From a virus: a DNA stretch of 42,346 nucleotides. Numbering within the stretch: position 1 is the first letter of the stretch; every line of letters starts with the position of its first letter. Position numbers and translations under genes: made by a program. The stretch spans positions 1 to 42,346 of IMG/VR virus record IMGVR_UViG_3300007541_000044; one strand, 5' to 3'. Shown one piece after another: positions 8,669 through 17,172 of the stretch. The notes under the pieces were generated by a model, which did not search any database, was not told where the DNA came from, and saw nothing but the letters and a program-made list of their open reading frames with translations.

Positions 8669-10262
8669 TCACGATCATTACCTTGGAAATATTAATGTAA
8701 AAAGAGATGGTGTTCGGCAAGAATGGTCTGAACACCAAGTGAGAGAGTATGCTCGTTGTATGTCTGATCCTAGTTATTTTGCTAGGACTTATGTTAAAAT
8801 CATTTCTCTTGATAAAGGGCTTGTCAACTTCGACCTCTACCCCTATCAAGAAAAGATGTTTACCCACTTTAACACTAATCGATTTTCTATTGTTCTTGCT
8901 TGTCGTCAATCTGGCAAATCCATTTCTTCTGTAGTTTATCTACTTTGGTATGCGATTTTTCATCCCGAAAAAACAATTGCAGTCTTGGCTAACAAGGGTG
9001 CAACAGCAAGGGAGATGCTCGCACGTGTTACACTCGCTCTGGAAAACTTACCCTTCTTTCTTCAACCGGGGTGTCGCGCTCTTAACAAAGGCAGTATCGA
9101 ATTTTCTAATAATTCTAGGATTATTGCCGCTGCCACTTCTGGCAGTTCTATTCGTGGCATGTCTGTTAATCTACTATTTCTCGATGAGTTTGCTTTTGTT
9201 GAGCGAGCAAGTGAATTCTATACTTCGACGTACCCCGTTATATCATCGGGTAAAGACACCAAAGTTATTATCACGTCTACCGCGAACGGAATAGGAAACA
9301 CCTTTCACAAGATTTGGGAAGGTGCTGTTCAACAAACTAATGAATACAAGCCATTCACAGTAAACTGGTGGGACGTTCCTGGGCGTGATGAAGAATGGAA
9401 GAGACAGACGATTTCAAACACGTCTCAATTACAGTTTGATCAGGAATTTGGTAACACGTTCTTTGGAACAGGCGACACACTGATTAACTCAGATACTTTG
9501 CTTGATTTGAGAGCAAAGCCACCTGTTAAAATGTTGGAAGGCGGAGACGTAAAGATTTACGTCGAGACTGTGAAAAATCACGAATATCTCATGCTTGTCG
9601 ATGTAGCAAAAGGAAGAGGACAGGATTACTCTACGTTTAACGTAATCGATATATCGGAACGACCTTTTAAACAAGTCGCAGTGTATCGGAACAATACTAT
9701 CTCTCCAATACTCTTCCCAGATATTATATATAAGTTTGCGAAAGTCTACAACAACGCGTACGTGATTGTTGAATCAAACGATCAGGGCGGTGTGGTTTGT
9801 AAAGGTTTATATTACGACCTTGAATATGAAAATGTTCACGTGGAATCTGCTGTAAAGGCAAACGCCATCGGCATTGAAATGAATCGCAAAGTAAAACGTC
9901 TTGGCTGTTCTGGCATTAAAGATTTACTAGAGCAGAGAAAATTAGATGTTTGCGATGAACAGACTATTTTAGAAATATCGACATTTGTTTCAAAGGGTGT
10001 ATCTTACGAAGCTAGCGAAGGCAATCACGATGATTTAATGATGAATCTCGTGATGCTGGGTTACTTTGTAGCCACACAAATGTTTGCTGACATGACAGAC
10101 ATTAATCTAAAACAAATGATGTTTGAAAATCAAATGCGCGAGATTGAAGAAGCAATCGTTCCTTTTGGCTTTGTCGACGACGGTACTGATGCGATCAAAG
10201 AGCTTGAAGACAAAGAGCGCATGAAGTACGCTCCATGGCAAATATGGGAAGATGTATACTGA
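8661..10262 (+). CDS. gp17: Large terminase subunit, ATPase-nuclease (gp17-like)
   Basis: 533 residues from the ATG at 8661, chosen over upstream TTG/ATG codons because it gives a tight ATGAGTGA overlap with gp16 and the N-terminus MSDHDHYLG. The packaging motor has a Walker A CRQSGKS (81-87), Walker B LLFLDE with D175/E176, and a C-terminal RNase H-like nuclease with D314 in LMLVDVAKG, a further acidic ESNDQGG segment and a GNHDDLMMNL motif. T4 gp17 is 610 residues; this one lacks some N- and C-terminal length. It translocates and cuts DNA at the portal. A late promoter and 85-base gap follow before the sheath gene. Confidence 0.97.
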   Translation: MSDHDHYLGNINVKRDGVRQEWSEHQVREYARCMSDPSYFARTYVKIISLDKGLVNFDLYPYQEKMFTHFNTNRFSIVLACRQSGKSISSVVYLLWYAIFHPEKTIAVLANKGATAREMLARVTLALENLPFFLQPGCRALNKGSIEFSNNSRIIAAATSGSSIRGMSVNLLFLDEFAFVERASEFYTSTYPVISSGKDTKVIITSTANGIGNTFHKIWEGAVQQTNEYKPFTVNWWDVPGRDEEWKRQTISNTSQLQFDQEFGNTFFGTGDTLINSDTLLDLRAKPPVKMLEGGDVKIYVETVKNHEYLMLVDVAKGRGQDYSTFNVIDISERPFKQVAVYRNNTISPILFPDIIYKFAKVYNNAYVIVESNDQGGVVCKGLYYDLEYENVHVESAVKANAIGIEMNRKVKRLGCSGIKDLLEQRKLDVCDEQTILEISTFVSKGVSYEASEGNHDDLMMNLVMLGYFVATQMFADMTDINLKQMMFENQMREIEEAIVPFGFVDDGTDAIKELEDKERMKYAPWQIWEDVY

Positions 10263-10274
10263 AATCACTTAATT

Positions 10275-10282
10275 TATAAATA
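10275..10282 (+). promoter_or_regulatory. T4-type late promoter TATAAATA for tail sheath
   Basis: An exact TATAAATA box, continued by AATA, sits in the 85-base gap between gp17 and gp18. The sheath ATG is 64 bases further on, with AGGA (in aaaaaaggacacg) as ribosome site. The rest of the gap shows nothing else. Confidence 0.8.
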
Positions 10283-10346
10283 AATACAGTGAATTCTACC
10301 CGTATTATGTTTTCTTATCATATATTAACGAAAAAAGGACACGACC

Positions 10347-12083
10347 ATGGCATTAATACCGTCTGAGTCTCCCAACATTCTCGTAAAAGAATTTGACCTG
10401 TCTGGTGTGGTGCCAGCCGTCACTTCTACTACGGGAGCGTTGATTGGGGATTTTAACTGGGGTCCGGTTGATCAACCAATTCTTATCGGCAACGAAGCTG
10501 AATTGGTCTCTAACTTTGGATCTCCTGCTATCGATTCTGCCGCCGATGTATCAGATTTTCTGTCGGCATCTATGTTTTTAAAATATTCTGGCAGTGCGTA
10601 TGTAGCTCGCGTCGCAGACGATTCTGCACGTAACGCTGTTGCTTCTGGTCCGGCTACGATTCTGGTGAAGAATCTAGACGACTGGAACGCACAAAAAAGC
10701 TCTTTGACTAACAACAAAATTATTGCAAAGTATCCTGGCACATTGGGCAACAGTCTCAAAGTTTCCATCTGCCCTTACAGCGATAATGACAGCGCGTTCA
10801 ATAACTGGACTGTAGACGGTGTTCTCTTTAGAGCATTGTTCGACGAAGCGCCAGCAACATCTGCATATGTTCAAAACTTTGCAGGTGACTCCGCTGTAGG
10901 TGATGAAGTTCACGTTGTTGTGTACGACGAAGATGGCAAAATTTCTGGAACACCAGGGACCGTTCTAGAAACATTCCCCTTTGTTTCTCTTGCTACTGAC
11001 GCTAAAAAGGCAAATGGTGCAACTAACTACGTAGTTGACATTTTAAACAATCAATCTTCTTATGTTTGGGCGGCGAATCTCGCCAATGAATTCCCAGGCA
11101 TTAAAGGGTCGTCTGTGTTCACTGGTGCGCAAAGACAAACCGTAGCGAATTTCTCGCTCGGTGGTGGCGTTCATAAAGCACTTGATGTTGGTGATTATCT
11201 TAACGGTTTCGATCTTTATGACGATCCCGACAATATTCAAGTTGACTTTCTAATTGCGCCAGGGCTACAAGATAGCGCTGATCAAACGACTCTTGTTAAC
11301 TACATGGCAGGTATTGCCGCAAATAGTAGAAAAGATTGTGTTGTCGTTGCATCGCCGCCAAAGAGTTTGATTGTTGACGTTGCTAATACAGGTAACATCG
11401 CAAACACTACGAGAGAGTGGGCTAACACTGTAAATTCGTCTTCGTACGTTATTCTGGACAACAACTATTTGAAAGTCTATAATAAGTACAATGACAACTA
11501 CACGTTTATTCCTGCCGCAGCCGCTACAGCGGGTATCATGGCTTCTACGGATAACGTAGCCGCGCCTTGGTTCTCTCCTGCAGGTCAGAGACGTGGACAG
11601 TATTTTGGTGTAACTTCGCTGGCATACAATCCTTCGAAGTCGCAAAGAGATACGCTTTACAAAGCCGCAGTGAACCCAATTGTGAATCTCCCAGGTCAGG
11701 GTATTTTGCTTTTCGGTGATAAGACTAAACTTGGTCGTCCTTCTGCCTTTGATCGCATCAACGTCCGTCGCCTCTTCTTGGTGATGGAACGAGCAATCAA
11801 GGGTGCCGCGCAGAACGTTATGTTCGAATTCAATGATGAATTCACTCGTGCGGAATTCGTTAATATTGTCGAGCCTTTCTTGAGAGAGATTAAGGGTCGA
11901 CGCGGTATTACTGATTTCAGAGTGGTGTGTGATGAAACAAACAACACTCCAAATATCATTGATAATAACCAATTTGTCGCTTCGATCTTCGTGAAGCCTG
12001 CACGTTCTATCAACTACGTAACATTGAACTTCGTAGCGGTCAGAACTGGTGTAGACTTTGATGAAGTCGTTGGGCTTGTTTAA
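10347..12083 (+). CDS. gp18: Contractile tail sheath protein (gp18-like)
   Basis: 578 residues; T4 gp18 is 659. The N-terminus (MALIPSESPNILVKEFDLSG, then GALIGDFNWGP) and the C-terminal domain (AFDRINVRRLFLVMERAI, FEFNDEFTRAEFVNIVEPFL, GVDFDEVVGLV) are typical of myoviral sheath subunits, which polymerise around the tube and contract on infection. It is followed 20 bases later by the tube gene, as in T4. Five DSA tripeptides occur (in IDSAAD, DDSARN, NDSAFN, GDSAVG, QDSADQ), encoded with both TCN and AGY serine codons. Confidence 0.97.
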   Translation: MALIPSESPNILVKEFDLSGVVPAVTSTTGALIGDFNWGPVDQPILIGNEAELVSNFGSPAIDSAADVSDFLSASMFLKYSGSAYVARVADDSARNAVASGPATILVKNLDDWNAQKSSLTNNKIIAKYPGTLGNSLKVSICPYSDNDSAFNNWTVDGVLFRALFDEAPATSAYVQNFAGDSAVGDEVHVVVYDEDGKISGTPGTVLETFPFVSLATDAKKANGATNYVVDILNNQSSYVWAANLANEFPGIKGSSVFTGAQRQTVANFSLGGGVHKALDVGDYLNGFDLYDDPDNIQVDFLIAPGLQDSADQTTLVNYMAGIAANSRKDCVVVASPPKSLIVDVANTGNIANTTREWANTVNSSSYVILDNNYLKVYNKYNDNYTFIPAAAATAGIMASTDNVAAPWFSPAGQRRGQYFGVTSLAYNPSKSQRDTLYKAAVNPIVNLPGQGILLFGDKTKLGRPSAFDRINVRRLFLVMERAIKGAAQNVMFEFNDEFTRAEFVNIVEPFLREIKGRRGITDFRVVCDETNNTPNIIDNNQFVASIFVKPARSINYVTLNFVAVRTGVDFDEVVGLV

Positions 12084-12103
12084 GCGCACAGGAGTATAAA
12101 AAA

Positions 12104-12631
12104 ATGGCATTACTAGGAGTAGATGACTTTAAGTCCAAGTTGAGAGGTGGTGGTGCGCGCCCGAACATGTTCAAGGCGACACTCAACTTCCCAGCATATG
12201 CAGGAGGTGACGTAGAACTTACGTCATTTCTCTGTAAAGCGGCTCAGTTACCTCAGTCTACAACTAATTCATTCCCCGTACCGTTTCGTGGGCGTGAACT
12301 GAAAGTAGCGGGTGACAGAACATTTGTGGATTGGACTGTAACGATTATCAACGATACTAACTTTGCAGTTCGTGATGCATTTGAGCGTTGGATGAACGGC
12401 ATTAACGCTCACGCCGCAAATACGGGTCTGACAAATCCAATTGACTATCAAGCAGACTTGATTGTTGATCAATTGGACCGCGACGAATCTGTGATTAAGC
12501 GATATACTTTCCGTGGGGCATTCCCTACTGAAGTAGGTTCAATCGCCTTAGATTACGATACTCGTGATACATTGGAAACGTTTGATGTTACATTTGCCTA
12601 TCAGTATTGGGAAAGCAACACAACGTCCTAA
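12104..12631 (+). CDS. gp19: Tail tube protein (gp19-like)
   Basis: 175 residues, against 163 in T4. The tube-protein pattern is clear: an N-terminal RPNMFKATLNFPAY strand, the PFRGRELKVAGDRTF loop, AFERWMNGIN, and a C-terminal GAFPTEVGSIALDYDTRDT followed by an aromatic strand. It stacks as hexameric rings inside the sheath and conducts DNA. It shares the sheath late promoter, and a strong terminator follows 14 bases after its stop, so gp18-gp19 looks like one late transcription unit. Confidence 0.96.
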   Translation: MALLGVDDFKSKLRGGGARPNMFKATLNFPAYAGGDVELTSFLCKAAQLPQSTTNSFPVPFRGRELKVAGDRTFVDWTVTIINDTNFAVRDAFERWMNGINAHAANTGLTNPIDYQADLIVDQLDRDESVIKRYTFRGAFPTEVGSIALDYDTRDTLETFDVTFAYQYWESNTTS

Positions 12632-12644
12632 GGGCGTACTAAAT

Positions 12645-12679
12645 ACTAGGGAGCCTTCGGGCTCCCTAGTTTAATTTTT
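12645..12679 (+). terminator. Rho-independent terminator with UUCG tetraloop
   Basis: An 11-bp perfect stem (ACTAGGGAGCC at 12645-12655 with its complement at 12660-12670) is closed by the very stable c(UUCG)g loop and followed by TTAATTTTT. It separates the sheath/tube unit from the portal gene. Confidence 0.93.
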
Positions 12680-12689
12680 AGGAATAATT

Positions 12690-14276
12690 ATGGCAGATTA
12701 CGATAACGGTTTAAAGCTTTTTGGATTTGAAATTCGAAGAGCTAAGAAAGCTGAAAAAGAACAGCAGAAACTTCAGTCTGTTGTTCCGCCAACTGATAAC
12801 GACGGAGCAGGATATGTCACTGCTACGGCGGGTCACTTTGGGCAATATATTAACATGGAAGGCGATGAGTCAAAAGATAATCATCATCTTATTCTGCGTT
12901 ATCGTGGTGTTGCTATGCATCCCGAAGTTGACATGGCAATTGACGAAATTGTTAATGAGACGATTTCGGCTTCTGAACTACAGTCATCTGTAGAAATTTC
13001 TTTGGACGATATTGAAGCCGGAGAAAAAATCAAAGAGCAGATTCGTGAAGAATTTGAAAACATTGTGGGTATGCTTCGCTTCAACGAAGTTGGTCATGAA
13101 ATTTTTCGTTCTTGGTACGTCGACGGAAGAATCTATCACCATTTGCTTGTAAACGAATCAAATCCCAAAGCAGGTATTCAAGAAATTCGTAATATTGATT
13201 CTGTTAAGATTCGTAAAGTTCGCGAAGTTAAATATAAGAAAGATCCACAGACTGCTGTAAAAATTGTAGACAAAGTTGAAGAATACTACATATATGAAGA
13301 CAAGCCGGGTCAGACACAGACGGGTGTTAAACTGTCTAATGATTCGATCAGTTATGTAACTAGTGGTCTATTAGATGAGACAAAAAAGAAAGTTGTCTCG
13401 CACTTACACAAAGCACTAAAGCCTATCAATCAGCTACGCATGATGGAAGACAGTCTTGTCATCTATCGTCTCGCACGTGCGCCCGAGCGTCGAATTTTTT
13501 ATATCGATGTGGGTAACTTGCCGCGCGGTAAAGCTGAGCAGTACATGCAAGATATCATGACCAAGTATCGTAACAAGTTGGTCTATGATGCAAGCACTGG
13601 GCAAATTAAAGACGACCGTAAGCATATGTCCATGCTTGAAGACTTCTGGCTCCCTCGACGCGAGAACGGGCGAGGTACAGAGATTTCTACACTGCCTGGC
13701 GGTGAGAATCTTGGGCAAATTGACGATATCATTTATTTCCAAAAAAGATTATATCGTTCTTTAAATGTGCCTGTCAATAGACTAGAGCAAGAAGCACAGT
13801 TTTCTCTTGGTCGTTCTACAGAAATTTCACGCGACGAAGTTAAGTTTCAAAAATTTGTTGATAGACTTCGCCGTAGATTCTCTTGGGTTTTCTTGGGTAT
13901 TCTCAAGAAGCAGTTGATTATCAAAGGCATTATTACCGAAGAAGATTGGGAAGAGTGGAAAGATAATATCTACGTTGACTTTGTGAAGGACAATCACTTC
14001 ACTGAGTTGAAAGAAATGGAAATTCTTCGTGAGCGCATTGGCATCATGAATGAAATTACACAGTACGTTGGCGAATACTACTCAAAAGAGTGGGTCATGC
14101 GTAACGTATTGAGAATGTCTGACGAAGACATTGATAACATGAAGAAAGAAATCGATAAAGAAATTAAATCTGGTGAAATTGAAGATAAGGATGAAGAAGA
14201 ACAAGCGCCTGCGCCTCCACCAGAGCCGAAGCCTGTTCCCGTAAAAGTTGTGCCTGATACTAAAAATGAGGAGTAA
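12690..14276 (+). CDS. gp20: Portal protein (gp20-like)
   Basis: 528 residues, almost the T4 length (524). Recognisable segments include YRGVAMHPEVDMAIDEIVNE, the wing region GRIYHHLLVNE, RAPERRIFYIDVGNLPRGKA, the LPGGENLGQIDDIIYFQ stretch and RLEQEAQFSLGRSTEISRDE. The C-terminus is acidic and Pro-rich. Twelve subunits form the vertex ring that nucleates the prohead, holds the terminase and joins the tail. The ribosome site is AGGA (12680-12683). The prohead core gene follows directly. Confidence 0.97.
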   Translation: MADYDNGLKLFGFEIRRAKKAEKEQQKLQSVVPPTDNDGAGYVTATAGHFGQYINMEGDESKDNHHLILRYRGVAMHPEVDMAIDEIVNETISASELQSSVEISLDDIEAGEKIKEQIREEFENIVGMLRFNEVGHEIFRSWYVDGRIYHHLLVNESNPKAGIQEIRNIDSVKIRKVREVKYKKDPQTAVKIVDKVEEYYIYEDKPGQTQTGVKLSNDSISYVTSGLLDETKKKVVSHLHKALKPINQLRMMEDSLVIYRLARAPERRIFYIDVGNLPRGKAEQYMQDIMTKYRNKLVYDASTGQIKDDRKHMSMLEDFWLPRRENGRGTEISTLPGGENLGQIDDIIYFQKRLYRSLNVPVNRLEQEAQFSLGRSTEISRDEVKFQKFVDRLRRRFSWVFLGILKKQLIIKGIITEEDWEEWKDNIYVDFVKDNHFTELKEMEILRERIGIMNEITQYVGEYYSKEWVMRNVLRMSDEDIDNMKKEIDKEIKSGEIEDKDEEEQAPAPPPEPKPVPVKVVPDTKNEE

Positions 14277-14280
14277 GATT

Positions 14281-14577
14281 ATGGCAGAAGACACATTGAT
14301 TGACGAATTGCAAGCAGAACCTATTCAAACGGATTCTAAGCCTATCGAAGACTTGCTGAAAGCAATTCAAGATCATAACTTTACGCAAGCTGAGCGCCAC
14401 TTCAACGATATTGTTGGTGATCGTTTGCAAGACACTCTTGATCAAGCAAAGGTTAGAATTGCTTCTGCAATGTATAACGAACCTGAGCCTGAAGAAGACG
14501 AAGAAGAAGACTTGCCAGAGTACGAAGAAGACGACGAAGACGAAGACGACGACGAAGACCTCGTCGCTCCAGTTTAA
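14281..14577 (+). CDS. gp67: Prohead core protein (gp67-like)
   Basis: 98 residues from the ATG at 14281 (MAEDTLIDEL), preferred over an upstream in-frame codon inside gp20. The helical N-terminal half (IEDLLKAIQDHNFTQAERHF, then DQAKVRIASAMYNEP) is followed by an extremely acidic tail of Glu and Asp runs. The layout and composition match T4 gp67, an internal scaffold component cleaved by gp21. It sits directly after the portal gene as in T4. The identification rests on position, composition and the conserved helix. Confidence 0.8.
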   Translation: MAEDTLIDELQAEPIQTDSKPIEDLLKAIQDHNFTQAERHFNDIVGDRLQDTLDQAKVRIASAMYNEPEPEEDEEEDLPEYEEDDEDEDDDEDLVAPV

Positions 14578-14589
14578 AATTATTTTTTT

Positions 14590-14597
14590 TATAAATA
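14590..14597 (+). promoter_or_regulatory. T4-type late promoter TATAAATA
   Basis: An exact box (followed by AAT) begins at the end of a run of eight T, 14 bases before the ATG at 14611. It would drive the methyltransferase-like gene and the core/protease/scaffold/capsid genes behind it. Confidence 0.75.
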
Positions 14598-14610
14598 AAT
14601 ATTAGCCAAA

Positions 14611-15249
14611 ATGATTGTAGATGACACTGTAAGAAAATTATTGGAAAAAGGCGCTAACGCGCATTTGTACGAAGTGATGGGTAATAAGGGCAGATATTTG
14701 ATGCCCGATAACTTCAGTACAGTCCAATATATGAACACACATGGCCATGTCAATCTTGTTAAGTTTAAGGAGCTTGTAGTTAAGGCGTTCTTAAAGATTG
14801 ATAAAAATGCGGCGTATCTGAATATGGGTACTGCTGTAGGTCATTTGGAGCTAGCGAACAGATTAATGGGAAGCCCTATTCATATTAGTTCAGTTGAATG
14901 GGATGATCAATACGACTGTTGTGAAAAGCTCAGGGAAGTGTTCGAAGTACCGGTTCATTACAGATGCAATGACGTTTTGAAAGATGATTTTGAAATTAGA
15001 GATATCAGAACGTATTTTGATTATGTTATTTTAGAAAGATTTTTTCCAGTGTATCGTAGTGATACACATGAAAGAACAGAAGAGGTATTAAGAAAGTTTA
15101 TACCTTATGCTAAAAGAGCATTAATTGTTGAGTCAGATGGCAACTGGACGAAAGAACAGTGGAACTGGCTCAGCAATAACTCTGAAAGAAGAGTCAAGAT
15201 TTCAAACGAATGGAACTGCTTTGTAGTTAAATTGGAAAATTTTAAATGA
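14611..15249 (+). CDS. SAM-dependent methyltransferase-like protein inserted in the prohead operon
   Basis: 212 residues. A Rossmann-like core is suggested by AYLNMGTAVGHLELANRL (motif I-like), an acidic strand end ISSVEWDDQYDC, and the later strands FDYVILERFFPVY and ALIVESDGNW. No target-recognition domain is visible, and the glycine-rich motif is degenerate (NMGTAVG). It overlaps the gp68-like gene by 4 bases and is expressed from its own late box. It separates gp67 from gp68, which adjoin in T4. Substrate unknown; it could also be a nucleotide-binding fold without methyltransferase activity. Confidence 0.5.
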   Translation: MIVDDTVRKLLEKGANAHLYEVMGNKGRYLMPDNFSTVQYMNTHGHVNLVKFKELVVKAFLKIDKNAAYLNMGTAVGHLELANRLMGSPIHISSVEWDDQYDCCEKLREVFEVPVHYRCNDVLKDDFEIRDIRTYFDYVILERFFPVYRSDTHERTEEVLRKFIPYAKRALIVESDGNWTKEQWNWLSNNSERRVKISNEWNCFVVKLENFK

Positions 15250-15452
15250 AGACATTTAAGAACATTCGCGAAGCGAAAGGCAAGATGCCTCCAGGGGAGC
15301 ATGTCTTCAATCAAAAAGTGAATCGTCATTCTGTGATGATTCACAAAGATAATAAAGGGTTCACTGTCTACATTGACGGTGACAAACTAGACACTTATCG
15401 TTCTCAGAAAGAAGCAGAGAAGATGGGTGTAGCTTTTGCAAAGGAAATGTAG
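15246..15452 (+). CDS. gp68: Small prohead core protein (gp68-like)
   Basis: 68 residues, much shorter than T4 gp68 (141) but similar to the short basic proteins I recall at this place in marine T4-like phages. Features are MKTFKNIREAKGKMPPGEHV, a beta-rich centre (VMIHKDNKGFTVYIDGDKLD) and the ending SQKEAEKMGVAFAKEM. It lies immediately upstream of the gp21 protease with no gap, the conserved position for gp68. The scaffold role is inferred from context and family resemblance. Confidence 0.65.
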   Translation: MKTFKNIREAKGKMPPGEHVFNQKVNRHSVMIHKDNKGFTVYIDGDKLDTYRSQKEAEKMGVAFAKEM

Positions 15453-16118
15453 ATGAAACTTATTGCCGAATATATCGATAACGAATTGCAAGTTATCACT
15501 GAAGCAAAGAGCAACGGTGACAAGTCCTACGTGATTGAAGGCATCTTTGCACAAGCAGAACAAAAGAATCGTAACGGTCGTATCTATCCTCGCCAAATCA
15601 TGGAGCGAGCAGTAGAAAAATATTCGACCGAACAAGTTGCTAAGAAGCGTTCTGTGGGGGAGTTGAATCACCCCGAAGGACCGACTATCAACTTGGATAA
15701 AGTTTCTCACCTTATCACTGACCTTCGATGGGAAGGCAATGATGTGGTTGGAAAGGCACAAATATTGGATACTCCGATGGGCAAGATCGTTAAGGGCTTG
15801 CTAGATGGCGGTGTTCAGCTAGGTGTGTCAACTCGTGGCATGGGTAGTCTTGAGCAAAGAAATGGCACAATGTATGTACGTGACGACTTTATTTTGAATA
15901 CTGTCGATATCGTACAGGATCCTTCCGCACCAGCGGCTTTTGTAAATGGTATCATGGAAGGCGTTGAGTGGATTTGGAACAACGGTGTCATTCAAGCACA
16001 AGAAATTGAAAAAATGGAGACTGAAATTAAAGCCGCTCCGAAAAAGCATCTCTACGAGACGCAAGTTCGCGAGTACAAAAATTTCCTCTCGTTGCTCAAA
16101 TCAAACTTTAAGGAGTAA
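15453..16118 (+). CDS. gp21: Prohead maturation protease (gp21-like)
   Basis: 221 residues (T4: 212). The S78/herpesvirus-assemblin-type protease motifs are visible: H73 in VGELNHPEGP and S126 in LGVSTRGMG, with IVQDPSAPAAF downstream. It cleaves scaffold and capsid proteins after Glu in (L/I)-x-E sites during head maturation. It starts at the base after the gp68-like stop and is followed by the scaffold gene after a 5-base gap with AAGGAG as ribosome site. Confidence 0.95.
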   Translation: MKLIAEYIDNELQVITEAKSNGDKSYVIEGIFAQAEQKNRNGRIYPRQIMERAVEKYSTEQVAKKRSVGELNHPEGPTINLDKVSHLITDLRWEGNDVVGKAQILDTPMGKIVKGLLDGGVQLGVSTRGMGSLEQRNGTMYVRDDFILNTVDIVQDPSAPAAFVNGIMEGVEWIWNNGVIQAQEIEKMETEIKAAPKKHLYETQVREYKNFLSLLKSNFKE

Positions 16119-16123
16119 AACAT

Positions 16124-17161
16124 ATGTCTAATCTAGACCAAAATGTTGAGCTTCCTGTCGATGAGGACAACCAAATCGAGGAAGCGAGTGCTCAGAAGAT
16201 GCCTGTAGGTACTGAGGCAGATTCTATTGCGTCTGTGGATAAGACGGATACTACTAAGAAAGCTCCCGCCCGCAAAGGCGATAGCACTAAGCAGGATCCG
16301 ATGCCAAAGACCAAAGCAGGAATGCTTAACGCAATGTACAGCAAGATGGCTGGTATGAAAAAAGACCAACTTCATGCAATGTACAGCAAGATGGAAGGTT
16401 TTGAAGTAGACGAAGACGGTGAAGCAGTTGAACTGCCCGAGTTTTCTTATACTGACGAACTTGACGCGCTTGTGGAAAGCGAAGCAACATTGTCGGATGA
16501 GTTCAAAGCGAAAACTGCTGTGATCTTTGAAACTGCTATTCGTTCTAAGCTTGCTGAAGAAATTGAGCGCTTGGAAGATGAGTATCAAACCCGTCTTGAC
16601 GAAGAACTGGATGCTACGCGTACAGACCTCGTTGAGAAAGTTGATAGCTACCTCAACTACGTTGTTGAGAACTGGATGCAGGAAAACAAGCTCGCTGTTG
16701 AAGCTGGGCTTCGCACTGAAATCGCTGAAGATTTCATGGGCAAACTGAAAGACTTGTTCGTTGAGTCTTACATTGACGTTCCTGAATCCAAAGTTGACCT
16801 AGTTGATGAGTTGGCCGAACAAGTTGAAGAGCTTGAGCAGAAGCTCAACGCACAAACGGCTAACGTTATTGAAATGTCTGAGCAGGTTGAAATGTATCAG
16901 CGTGAGGCTGTAATTCGTGAAGCCGCACGTGATCTCGCCGAAACTCAGGTTGAAAAACTTAAGTCTCTCGTAAGTTCGCTTGACTTTGAAGACGAAGATT
17001 CCTTCGCACAAAAAGTTAAGACTGTGAAAGAGTCCTACTTCAAGAAAACGACTGTTTCTACCGAAGAAGAACTGATCGAAGACTGGGATACTGACCAGAC
17101 GCGCCAAGTTTCTAGCGTGATGGACATGTATCTTAACGCCATCAAAAAAACTAATAAGTAA
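16124..17161 (+). CDS. gp22: Major prohead scaffold protein (gp22-like)
   Basis: 345 residues, longer than T4 gp22 (269). The N-terminal third is charged and disordered with a KAPARKGDS segment and two copies of AMYSKM. The remainder is a long predicted coiled coil rich in Glu, Lys and Leu (DELAEQVEELEQKLNAQ, RDLAETQVEKLKSLVSS), ending LIEDWDTDQ and MDMYLNAIKKT. It forms the internal core on which gp23 assembles and is digested by gp21. It is placed between protease and capsid genes, as in T4. Confidence 0.93.
   Translation: MSNLDQNVELPVDEDNQIEEASAQKMPVGTEADSIASVDKTDTTKKAPARKGDSTKQDPMPKTKAGMLNAMYSKMAGMKKDQLHAMYSKMEGFEVDEDGEAVELPEFSYTDELDALVESEATLSDEFKAKTAVIFETAIRSKLAEEIERLEDEYQTRLDEELDATRTDLVEKVDSYLNYVVENWMQENKLAVEAGLRTEIAEDFMGKLKDLFVESYIDVPESKVDLVDELAEQVEELEQKLNAQTANVIEMSEQVEMYQREAVIREAARDLAETQVEKLKSLVSSLDFEDEDSFAQKVKTVKESYFKKTTVSTEEELIEDWDTDQTRQVSSVMDMYLNAIKKTNK
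16331..16394 (+). repeat. Two direct 19-bp repeats inside the scaffold gene
   Basis: The 19-mer gcaatgtacagcaagatgg occurs exactly at 16331-16349 and 16376-16394, 45 bases apart and in frame. It encodes the duplicated AMYSKM(A/E)G segment, so it looks like a recent 15-codon duplication. Confidence 0.85.
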
Positions 17162-17172
17162 GGAGTACTGCA

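Noticed and set aside
11265-12110. Antisense open frame of 281 codons opposite the sheath gene
   Set aside because: It is a shadow of gp18 codon bias with no start signals and an unlikely composition.
12638-12645. ACTAAATA near-match to a late promoter before the portal gene
   Set aside because: It lies directly upstream of a strong terminator, so it could not drive gp20.
14550-14590. CGACGA/TCGTCG stem followed by a T run after gp67
   Set aside because: The stem and the T run are 16 bases apart, and the stem is part of the acidic coding repeat; the T run belongs to the late-promoter region.
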